From Conchocele bisecta (Eukaryota > Mollusca > Bivalvia > Lucinida > Thyasiridae), in NCBI GenBank assembly GCA_029237695.1, contig CM055272.1, positions 11,954,042-12,018,041 of the forward strand: 64,000 nt of DNA, in the 5' to 3' direction. Both the position numbers and the translations under genes were made by a program. Positions 46,123 through 56,174 of this stretch are shown here, piece after piece. Each line of letters starts with the position of its first letter. The first letter of the stretch is position 1. The notes beneath the pieces are model-generated. The model worked only from the letters and a program-made list of their open reading frames with translations, did not search any database and was not told the DNA's origin.

Positions 46123-48361
46123 GCTCACCCAGCTACATGGAGCGATCCATGGCTCCCCTACTACTTGTGTTGTATTTACAGACATTGTTTGCTCACCCAG
46201 CTACATGCAGTGATCCCTGGCTCCCCTACTACTTGTGTTGTATTTACAGACATTGTTTGCTCACCCAGCTACATGGAGAGATCCCTGGCTCACCTACTAC
46301 TTGTGTTGTATTTACAGACATTGTTTGCTCACCCAGCTACATGGAGAGATCCCTGGCTCCCCTACTACTTGTGTTGTATTTACAGACATTGTTTGCTCAC
46401 CCAGCTACATGCAGTGATCTGGCTCCCCCTACTACTTTGTGTTGATTTACAGACATTGTTTGCTCACCCCAGCTACATGGAGAGACTACCCTGACTCACC
46501 TACTACTTGTGTTGTATTTACAGACATTGTTTGCTCACCCAGCTACAGGAGGAGATCCCTGGCTCACCTACTACTTGTGTTGTAGTTACAGACATTGTTT
46601 GCTCACTCAGCTACATGGAGTGATCCTGGCTCACCTACTACTTGTGTTTGTATTTACAGACCATTGTTTGCTCACCCAGCTACATGGAGTGATCCCTGGC
46701 TCACCTACTACTTGTGTTGTATTTACATACATTGTTTGCTCACCCAGCTACATGGAGTGATCCCTGGCTCACCTACTACTTTGTGTTTGTATTTACAGAC
46801 ATTGTTTGCTCACCCAGCTACATGGAGAGATGCCTGGCTCACCTACTACTTGTGTTGTAGTTACAGACATTGTTTGCTCACCCAGCTACATGGAGTGATC
46901 CCTGGCTCACCTACTACTTGTGTTGTATTTACAGACATTGTTTGCTCACCCAGCTACATGGAGAGATCCCTGGCTCACCTACTACTTGTGTTGTATTTAC
47001 AGACATTGTTTTGCTCACCCACTACATGGAGAGACCCTGGCTCACCTACTACTTGTGTTGTATTTACAGACATTGTTTGCTCACCCAGCTACATGGAGAG
47101 ATCCCTGGCTCCCCTACTACTTGTGTTGTATTTACAGACATTGTTTGCTCACCCAGCTACATGGAGTGATCCCTGGCTCACCTACTACTTGTGTTGTATT
47201 TACAGACATTGTTTGCTCATCCAGCTACATGCAGCGATCCCTGGCTCACCTAATAATTGTGTTGTATTTACAGAGATTGTTTGATCACCCAGCTACATGC
47301 AGCGATCCCTGGCTCCCCTACTACTTGTGTTGTATTTACAGACATTGTTTGCTCGCCCAGCTACATGGAGAGATCCCTGGCTCACCTACTACTTGTGTTG
47401 TATTTACAGACATTGTTTGCTCACCCAGCTACATGCAGCGATCCCTGGCTCACCTACTACTTGTGTTGTATTTACAGACATTGTTTGATCACCCAGCTAC
47501 ATGGAGAGATCCCTGGCTCACCTACTACTTGTGTTGTATTTACAGACATTGTTTGCTCACCCAGCTACATGGAGTGATCCCTGGCTCACCTACTACTTGT
47601 GTTGTATTTACAAACATTGTTTGCTCACCCAGCTACATGGAGTGATCCCTGGCTCACCTACTACTTGTGTTGTATTTACAGAGATTGTTTGCTCACCCAG
47701 CTGCATGGAGAGATCTCTGGCTCACCTACTACTTGTGTTGTATTTACAGACATTGTTTGCTCACCCAGCGACATGGAGATATCCCTGGCTCACCTACTAC
47801 TTGTGTTGTATTTACAGACATTGTTTGCTCACCCAGCTACATGGAGTGATCCCTGGCTCACCTACTACTTGTGTTGTATTTACAGACATTGTTTGCTCAC
47901 CCAGCTACATGGAGAGATCCCTGGCTCACCTACTACTTGTGTTGTATTTACAGACATTGTTTGCTCACCCAGCTACACGGAGAGATCCCTGGCTCACCTA
48001 CTACTTGTGTTGTATTTACAGACATTGTTTGCTCACCCAGCTACATGGAGTGATCCCTGGCTCACCTACTACTTGTGTTGTATTTACAGACATTGTTTGC
48101 TCACCCAGCTACATGGAGTGATCCCTGGCTCACCTACTACTTGTGTTGTATTTACAGACATTGTTTGCTCACCCAGCTACATGGAGAGATCCCTGGCTCA
48201 CCTACTACTTGTGTTGTATTTACAGACATTGTTTGCTCACCCAGCTACATGGAGTGATCCCTGGCTCACCTACTACTTGTGTTGTAGTTACAGACATTGT
48301 TTGCTCACCCAGCTACATGCAGAGATCCCTGGCTCACCTACTACTTGTGTTGTATTTACAG
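46123..48361 (+). repeat. 68-bp minisatellite, block 2, running into an exon
   Basis: About 33 units as block 1, more indels at 46420-46650. Shares a rare variant run (tcatccagc...aataattgtg...tttgatcacc...ctcgcccag) with block 1 (43660-43805 vs 47215-47355). The final unit is the acceptor and first 39 bp of exon 48362. Confidence 0.92.
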
Positions 48362-48452
48362 ACATTGTTTGCTCACCTAGCTACATGCAGCGATCCCTGG
48401 AGGAGGATTGTAAATCTCTGCAAGTCTTCATCAATGACACCTCTGACTGCCA
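48362..48452 (+). CDS. Alpha exon fed by the 68-bp array
   Basis: 91 bp, acceptor tgtatttacag, donor gcca|gtaagt, phase 1 to 2. Reads IVCSPSYMQRSLEEDC then KSLQVFINDTSDC: C-x12-C-x12-C and one NDT sequon. The first 39 bp are the last minisatellite unit; the rest is unique. Upstream acceptors, if used, would lengthen it by multiples of 68 bp, in frame only every third unit. The C-x8-C link to 52070 holds. Confidence 0.88.
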
Positions 48453-48575
48453 GTAAGTGACCTCCCATTGACACAATGCACCTTAGGAGATTGGTGGCCA
48501 TAACTTATATGAATCACTTAAATGGGGTTGTGGGAATTTAACTCTTTGCATGCTGGGAATTTGTGTGAGGTTTCG

Positions 48576-48780
48576 AAAATAGGTACCTTGGCCATATTAC
48601 TGTCAGAAAATAGATACCATGACCATATAACTGTCAAAAATAGGTACATTGACCATGTAAACCTGTCATAAAATAGTTACCTTGACCATGTACTGTCAGA
48701 AAATAGTTACCTTGACCATACCATATTACTGTCAGTAAAATAGGTACCTTGACCATATAACCATGATTAACTGTCAGAAA
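48576..48780 (+). repeat. Short tandem repeat, about 34 bp
   Basis: Six to seven drifting units of aaaataggtaccttgaccat + ataactgtcag. Confidence 0.7.
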
Positions 48781-48852
48781 AAAATTAGATGGGAATAAAT
48801 GGGCTATTTGATGTGAAATTAAATTTTTACACCATTAATTTTTACTCCTGTA

Positions 48853-50164
48853 CCGTATTTTGCCGAGTATTAGACACACTTTTTTTACCCAGATTTTCAT
48901 ACACACGTTTGGATACAAGAGCATTTTTTTCACCCTGAAATATCGACAAAAATGACAAAAATTCATAAAATAAAGATTTGTTTCGATATTTGTTGTTGTT
49001 GTTAGTCTTTGCGGTAACATCCACTTGAAATTGGAAAAAATATCCTCAGATTCGTATTCTAAACAGTTTGCGCCTTACTCGTTTCAACCACAGGCTTTTG
49101 GCATGTTTCGGCTTTCATCGGTATAACTGCATATATATATATAGAGTTATACCGACGAAAGCCGAAACACGCTGAATGCCTGTGGTTTCCACGCTGTGTC
49201 ACATTCGGTCGACATTTTCTCTGCCGAATCACGATCTGGCCTCTATCATTTGAATTATCTTTTGAAAACATTTACCTGGCCCATATCGGTCGGTGTCATT
49301 TTGCCATGAAAAATATTGCTTGACACCATTAACGGTAAATCCCAATATGCATAATGCAATTCCACGCAAGTTATAAAACTCCATCATTAGTTTCGAAACT
49401 GTTTGTTTACATGATGCTGATTCGTCCAAAGTGGCAAGCCTAAGTCAGCTGGCCGAAATCAAACACACCGCGTGTCAAGATTTACAACACAAAGCCATAT
49501 CAAATATCAATACACGCGGTTGCTGACGTCAGTTTCGTATTCGTCACTAAACTGGTACCCTGTCTGATGCGTGCCCAGTGAAACAATACTACCGGGAACC
49601 AGTCTATTTATGACACGGCAAACGTGTTTATGTGAATTGGGTCTCTATCTCAGACAAATCCCGGCTTATTGCATTAGCGGCCAGACCAGGCGGTGGATTT
49701 GCGTAGTCTGCACATGGTTTACAATGTTCGCCAATCTCTAATTAAAAACATAACTATGTCAGCAGACAATGCAAATTCGTCATAGCTATAGGCTGCTTTT
49801 AGCGTCATTTCGGCTGCACTGCTCTGAAATTTCTGTCAACATTCGTGTACTACCGGGTTCACAGTGTAATTGAAGATACTAGAAACGGTAAAATACGGAC
49901 CGGTTATCACGGACATAGAGTCGGCTAATTACGGACATAGCAAACTATGATAGGAATATACAGACAAAAAACGTCCAAGGTACGATAAAAAAAACAGTGC
50001 AAGGAAGAAATAACAACTTGGCGATTTTTTTTTGATTTTTTGTTTCATTTTGTTAGAAAATTGGGTGCGTCTTATATTCTCATGTAGACATTTTCCCCCA
50101 GGTTTTGGACTGAAAATAGGGGTGTGTTTTTACACTCTTGCGACCTATAATCGGCAAAATACAG
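48853..50164. mobile_element. TIR element, TA target site, no transposase
   Basis: Ends CCGTATTTTGCCGAGTATTA and ataatcggcaaaatacag are inverted with TA outside each. Inside is an imperfect palindrome (about 49084-49186: tttcggctttcatcggtata / tataccgacgaaagccgaaa). Tc1/mariner-pogo group likely from TA and TIR form only. Confidence 0.65.
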
Positions 50165-50294
50165 TACTATCAAGCTTTGTTGGAATTAAAGCCGATAGTT
50201 GGTCATGTTGGTAACATTATTTTCCTACTGTTTGACAACAATGTTTATAATACCATACAAATTTACATTTCTTGACATTATAATAATGACTCAT

Positions 50295-51620
50295 TTTTAT
50301 GCCGCCCCACAACGATAGTGGAGGGGGCATTTTGTGTTGCCCTTGTCCATCCATCCCGTACGCCGTATGTCCAGTTCGTCCGTCCGTCCATCACCAACAT
50401 TGCAACTTGTTAAAATTTTAAACCGTACTAGCTACAGACCTGAAACTTTGTATGTAGCTTCCTTATGATGAGTAGAAGTGCAAAGTTTATTTTGATTATT
50501 TATTCGACCCCCGGTTCATGGATTATCTCCCCATTTTTGACTTCCAATTTTTGTCGCGCCTGCTTTAGCAGAAGGCGCGACTCTATAGTTGCTACTTTTT
50601 CAATCGTCATCGTCCATGTCGTCGTCATCGTCGTCCAAAATGTTCAAAAGTTTGTACAAGCTTTGTCATCATGATCATGGTATAACTTTAATACTACTGG
50701 ACGGAGTGCTTCAATATTTGGACACTTGCTACATGTGATTATTTGGAACACACTCCTGCCGCCATTAACATGACCATTACCTATTTGACCTTCACATGGT
50801 TGTGGAAACACTTAGCCATATTTGTCGCGCCTGCTATAGCTGAAGGCGCGAAGTCGCTTTTTCCATAGTTGTCGTCTTCCGAAATGTCAAAAAGTTTGTA
50901 CAAGCTTCATCATCATGGTAAAACTTTAATATTACTTGAAGGATTGCTTCAATATTTGGACACTTGATATTATGTGAGCATTTACAACACAGTCATGCCA
51001 CCATTAACATGACCTTGACCTTTTTTACCTTCACATTTTTGTGGAAACACTTAGCCATTTTTTTTCGTCAAAATGTTTGTACAAGTTTCTTCATCATGAT
51101 ATAACTTTCATATTACTTAGCAGATTGCTTCAATGTTTGGACACTTGATACATGTGATCATTCAGAAATACCCTCATGCCGCCATTACCGTGACCTTGAC
51201 GTTTTTGACATTCACATGGTTGTGGAAACACTTTGCCATTTTTTTATGTCAAACATTTTCTTCAACCTTGACCTTTTGTGATTAAGCATGCGCTTCTCTA
51301 ATTGTTTTTGTGATGCTTACTTTAGCACATGCCCATGCTCATGTTATGGTAAAATGCCTCAGCAGGTTGCTTCCTTATTGTGTCAGAGTAGATGCGCAAA
51401 GTTTATTTCGATTTTTGATTCGACCCCCGGGTCATGGATTACCCCCCCTTTCGACTTGGAATTTCACCAATTTGCCTTGTAACTTGTAAAACTTCTAAAC
51501 TGTAATAGCTGGAGGCTTGATGCTTGGTATGTAGCTTCTTTATGGTGTGTAGATGCACAACGTGAATTTCTGTTTTTGCTTTGACACTGAGCCATGGATT
51601 ATCTCCCCTTTTTGCCTTGT
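50295..51620 (+). repeat. Nested Helentron-like elements with tandem units
   Basis: Head atgccgccccacaacgatag-tggagggggcat (hairpin), a gtcc/gtcg tract at 50345-50395, inner heads tgtcgcgcctgctttagcag at 50553 and a similar one near 50822, and three units of about 180 bp ('gcttcaatatttggacactt', 'gccgccattaacatgacc', 'ggttgtggaaacacttagcc'). Related arrays at 53320-53760 and 59440-60050. Confidence 0.6.
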
Positions 51621-51717
51621 TTACTATTTAAGCGAAATGTGGGGTATTTGTGTTCTATGAACACAGTTTTTTATCATTGAACATAAATGACGAACAATTG
51701 TAAAAATATTCATTTAA

Positions 51718-51790
51718 TCTGTATGTCGTGGATTCAATCCTCGCCCTAGGCATGAAATAATACTTTGTGACATAATCTCTAGTTAAACTC
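51718..51790 (+). repeat. tRNA-SINE fragment
   Basis: gattcaatcctcgccctagg-catgaaat matches the B-box side of the SINE at 63410-63540. Confidence 0.45.
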
Positions 51791-51797
51791 ATTAAAG

Positions 51798-52032
51798 GTG
51801 TCTGTGACTGGAGAAATGGGCCTTATGGGTTTTGTAACCAGTGTATATCCAGATCAGCCGGTGCATCCACACAGTCTGATCAGGATCTGCATTGTTCGCC
51901 ATTCCACCAATGAAACACCTGTCATGCTTCTGACAAGCAATACATCGTTATCAGGCTACACGAGTGTGCAATATGATCAGGAGCTACACTGGTCACAAAT
52001 CGCATAAGTCCCATTTCTCCGGTGACAGTCAG
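51798..52032. mobile_element. tggctgtgactgg MITE
   Basis: gtgtctgtgactggagaaat at the left, atttctccggtgacagtcag at the right; interior shared with 62817-63052. Lies just before exon 52070. Confidence 0.7.
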
Positions 52033-52069
52033 ATATCGAGAATTGCTGTACGCTAGTGCTACCTTTCAG

Positions 52070-52230
52070 GGCCTATGACTACACTATTGGGTGTGTGGCG
52101 TTCAATGCCTTGGTGCGGAATCAGTACGGGGACAATGGAGACACCGCTCTGCAGTGCCGAGTTCCCTTGATTGACGAGCTCATTCAATCCTACCTCTGGA
52201 CCAAGTATCAGATGACTGTGTATACGTGCA
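52070..52230 (+). CDS. Beta exon
   Basis: 161 bp, acceptor ctacctttcag, donor tgca|gtaagt, phase 2 to 1. Starts AYDYTIGCVAFNALVRNQYG; Cys at residues 8, 29 and 53. The last Cys is the final full codon. Pairs with 48362 (84-codon module). Splices to 52871 (a+gt = Ser). Confidence 0.88.
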
Positions 52231-52870
52231 GTAAGTTACTTCCCATCCACGGCACGTGGCAAGCCTCGACAAATCCACTTTTCTGCTCGTATTGGGAATT
52301 TTGGATCTGGAGGAGTGCTAATTTGAAGGGATAATCAGCTAATCCAATCCTATATATTTTTATATTAAGCATTATAATTAAAATATATAGGATTGAATTC
52401 CCAATCTGGTGTAGTGGAAAATTCTGAATTTGTCAAGGCCTGCATGTGAAACAAGCTTTTTAGATGCATACTTTTTATTATATATCAGTCCCCCGCTGCT
52501 AGTATTTGACAAATTTCAGGCAGTCATTACATTTGTTTCTCGTGTCAGTTTTTGACAATAATGGGTCAAAGAGCCTAGCTCAAACCCAGTGACTGAGGAT
52601 GTACTCGAGTGTGGCTTGCCTGTTTCTGTGTTTCAATGTTAATGGTCAAAACGCAAAAACAATATTGGAATTTTATTACCTAAATATGCCTCTAATGTGT
52701 AACACTTCCTAATTTTATCATTGACAAACACTAAAAATGTTACCCCACCCACCCACTTACATACATGTATTGAAGTGGGTGGGGTAGTTTTGAATGAAGT
52801 CTTCCAGTGCCGTAAGTTTGAGTCTTTCACTGATAAACTGCATTCTCTATCAACTTTCACACCATTGTAG

Positions 52871-53018
52871 GTGCCAGCGTAGACTGGCTGAAGGCAAACT
52901 TGGCGACATCGATGAGTGCCGCCTGCACCAACTACCCGCTCCACCACTACCTCTGGAAATACAACTGTCTGCCCGGTGTCGACTTCAGCAAGCTCACCTC
53001 CGTCTCTGATAAATGCTT
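52871..53018 (+). CDS. Alpha exon
   Basis: 148 bp, acceptor caccattgtag, donor gctt|gtatgt, phase 1 to 2. ASVDWLKANLATSMSAACTN and later WKYNCLPG and SDKC: three Cys, C-x13-C-x15-C, with a longer N-terminal lead than other alpha exons. Confidence 0.85.
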
Positions 53019-53065
53019 GTATGTGTAGTAGGAGGGGAATGTGTTATAAACTGAAAATATCTTGT

Positions 53066-53124
53066 CGGCGTCTGGGGTCGAACCCAGGCCGTCTGCGTGT
53101 GAGGTGAATACTTTACCACGTCGC
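53066..53124 (-). tRNA. tRNA-Val(CAC)-like remnant or SINE head
   Basis: On the minus strand, ttcacctcacacgcagacgg resembles the anticodon arm of tRNA-Val (CAC), followed by gggttcgaccccag (T arm/B box). Only about 59 nt, with an incomplete D arm and weak acceptor pairing, so probably not functional. Confidence 0.4.
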
Positions 53125-53319
53125 CATAAAAGCCGGCTTGTACCGCAAGGCAGTACAAATGTTTGATTATCCTACCAAGGCCGTACTACTACATTCCTCC
53201 TTCCTACAAATAGACATTTGCATCTCAAATGCCTCTAGTTTCTTTTATATATTATGTATACATGTTTATCATGGCAAGACGAAGAAGCCTATTGATTTTG
53301 ATGACTTATCTCCTCTTGG

Positions 53320-53770
53320 TGGCCATTTTTGTCGCAGCTGCTTTTTCCATTGTCATCGTCCACGTCGTCGTAAACGTAAACTTTAATATTACTTTACAGA
53401 TTGCTTCAATATTTGGACACTTGATACATGTATGCATTAGGAACACACTCATGCTGCCAATTCACATTCACCTTTTTTACCTTCAAATTTTTGCTGAAAC
53501 ACTTAATAGCCATTTTTTTGTGTCAAAAACTTTGTTCAAGCTTCCTCATCCTGCTATAACTTTCATATTACTTGACGCATTCCTTCAATGTTTGGACACT
53601 TGATACATGTAAGCATTTGGAACACACTAATGCTGCCATTCACTTGAACTTGGCCGTTTTTACCTTCAAATTTTTGCTGAAACACTTAGCCATTTTTTTT
53701 GCGTCAAAAACTTTGTACAAGCTTCCTCATCCTGCTGTAACTTTCATATTACTTAACGCATTGATGAGAT
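53320..53770 (+). repeat. Tandem repeat (gcttcaatatttggacac family)
   Basis: tttgtcgcagctgctttttc head, then two units as in 50295-51620. Confidence 0.6.
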
Positions 53771-54349
53771 TGTTCAAATGGTGGTCACGACATATACTTG
53801 GAAGGACATATAAAATATGTAGGATTTTCCACAAACAAAATGACGTATCCTCAGCATGAAAGGGTTAAGCAATGTGTGACCCCATGATATGCATGTCCAT
53901 GTCAAAGTTATGCAGAAACTTTAACAAAAATCCTGCTGCAACATTGTTTTGTACTGACGAGGCATTTGCAGGCGCGACACTGCTTCAGTGGCGAAATTTT
54001 TGTTAATTTTCGCACTCCTATTCGCACTCGTATCCTTGTCCATGCAATAACTCGAGTTCTACTCGACAGATTTGGTATACATGTTTATCATGTCAAGTTG
54101 AACCCTATTGGTTTTAAGTATCTCCCCTTGTTAACTGGCCTTGCCTCGATGGGCATATATTGTGACCTTCAGCACTCTTATTCACTGACAGCAAGTTAAA
54201 TGTCTGTTCTTGATTACAACTTTGCATTTGAGTGGAACCTACCTAAACTGGATCTCCCAGGGTGTCTGGTTTAGAGAGGTTCTGCTGTATTTTAATAGTA
54301 TGTTGCATTGGTACATGATCTTAATGTTTGTTTTCTTGTTTTGCCACAG

Positions 54350-54483
54350 ACTGGAGGTTGGACTGCGGAAATGTGTGTTCGAGCCGATTCGAGCCTTCTG
54401 TAAAATGGAAGATGTAATTGCCATGTCCACGCAAGTCAATGTTCAGGACGGAGCTTTTGATTCCACTATGGTCCCGGCTTGCG
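54350..54483 (+). CDS. Beta exon
   Basis: 134 bp, acceptor tttgccacag, donor tgcg|gtatgt, phase 2 to 1. LEVGLRKCVFEPIRAFCKME, ending TMVPAC: Cys at residues 8, 17 and 44. Lacks the Tyr-Asp pair of other beta exons but keeps C3-x8-C4 with 52871. The last module before the SEA domain. Confidence 0.88.
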
Positions 54484-54619
54484 GTATGTTTGCAAAAGAA
54501 CATCAGAATTCACATGTTGCACCATGACAGTATTATGCTCTGTGAGATATTGGCTAGTGTTGGTCCTGGTTTGCTGGCACACTCCAAATGCCAGGTTAAA
54601 ATGTAAATGTTTCGTGAAT

Positions 54620-54722
54620 TGATGAAATGGTGAACAGTTCAGACTGTGGATGTACAGGCTGATCTGGATCTGCACTGGTCGTTAAACCCATAAGTCTCAT
54701 TTCTCCAGTTACTGCCACATAT
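54620..54722. repeat. tggctgtgactgg MITE fragment
   Basis: ggctgatctggatctgcactggtc... to atttctccagttactgccac. Confidence 0.55.
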
Positions 54723-55120
54723 ATGACTTTGCTGTTGAAATAACCCATCCATCAATGAACCAACCAATCAATGTGATCAGTTTATTATTGCCAATAAGGC
54801 TGTATAAGTGACTGCCTGGCAAACAACGTATTCCCTGAGCCAGGATGTCGTCAGGTCCTGAGAATATACATTTGCACTTGTACTCGGTTTGGAGAGGTTC
54901 CACTTTATCATGTTTATAGATTGTCTCGTCCAAATACAAACTTGCACTTGCATGTATGTACTGATACAGAAGGATATGAATTATTCTTCATTAGCTCAAC
55001 AATATTGCAATGCGATCCGGCACGGTGATTGTAAAATGTTCCGAGACTGTACTCAGTTTCGAGAGGATGCACTGTATAGATTATCTTGTCAGGACAGACA
55101 ATATAAATTTTCACTTGCAG

Positions 55121-55233
55121 ATATGTACACATACAAACTTGATTTCTCGTTTGATGCTATGAACTGGACCCCAGTGCTGGACGACCCAAATAGTTCACTG
55201 TTCCAGGACTTGAAGTTGAATGTTACAAATGCT
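55121..55233 (+). CDS. SEA domain, exon 1
   Basis: 113 bp, acceptor ttcacttgcag, donor gct|gtaagt, phase 1 to 0. KLDFSFDAMNWTPVLDDPNS then LFQDLKLNVTNA is the typical SEA start (F-x-L/F, W-T-x-x-L, DPNS, F-x-x-L). Two sequons (NWT, NVT). SEA domains are extracellular modules of mucins, receptors and matrix proteins. The preceding 54866-54975 is a diverged duplicate of this acceptor region. Confidence 0.85.
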
Positions 55234-56174
55234 GTAAGTCATTCTTTTATGGTGGGTGGTCACTCACAGCTTGTGCACTCAATAACTAGAGTTCAACTTG
55301 ACATATCATAACATGTTTATTGTCCCAAGATGAAGTACCCTATTAATACATTGCTTTCATGCTCCCACCACCAAATAGTGAGGGGTGCATATATAGAGTT
55401 ACTGGCGTCTGTACGTCTTGTCCGTACGTACGTTGTACGTCCCAGTTTTGATAGTTGTTTGTTAATCGCTATCACCAATTTTTGTACATTCACCAGCAAA
55501 GAACCTTGTTTTATAATTGACTGCAAATGTCTTTCAATATCCGTGAGTTTAGTGTTTTCATTTCAAACATGTGTTGGTATGGAGGGACCGCCATGTTGTT
55601 GCCTATAGCTACAGTTGCAGTATTTCCTTTTCCAGAACTGGCGGCTGTTCCCTCGCCCTCCCTGTCGCCACTGCGTACTGAGATATGTTGTCCTGGGGCA
55701 ATCATTGGCCACTTTGTTTGATGACAAGCCGTTTTCTTTCTTCTACGTACTTTTTAATTTCAGTTAAAAGTCCCAAACCATTGTCCATCGTCGATTTTGT
55801 GATAGCGTCGTGATGGTGCATGAGTAAAATTCCGATATTTTATTTCGGCTGATCGTAACATTGATTTATGACTGTGAACCTCATTCTGAGTTGATCATGT
55901 GATACTTCGTTACTCTTTGTAATCCACAGAGGTACTTGCGGGTAAAAAAACTCAAGTTCTACTTGACAGATCGTAAACAAATTCGGAAAATTGTCTTCTG
56001 ACTTATCTCCCGCTGGTGGCCATTTATAATTTTCGCACTCTGTATTCTTGTCCATGCACTAACTCAATTATTTCTTGATGGATTGCAACCAAATTTGGTA
56101 TACATGGTTATCATGGCAAGACAATAAACATTATTCATTTTCAAAACGTTACAATGACTTGTCTCACCTTGGCA

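Noticed and set aside
42370..48460. Open frames up to 332 codons across the 68-bp array as protein-coding genes
   Set aside because: The same peptide repeats in rotating frames because the unit is 68 bp without stops; there is no start context, and only the last unit joins unique coding sequence. Treated as repeat plus one exon.
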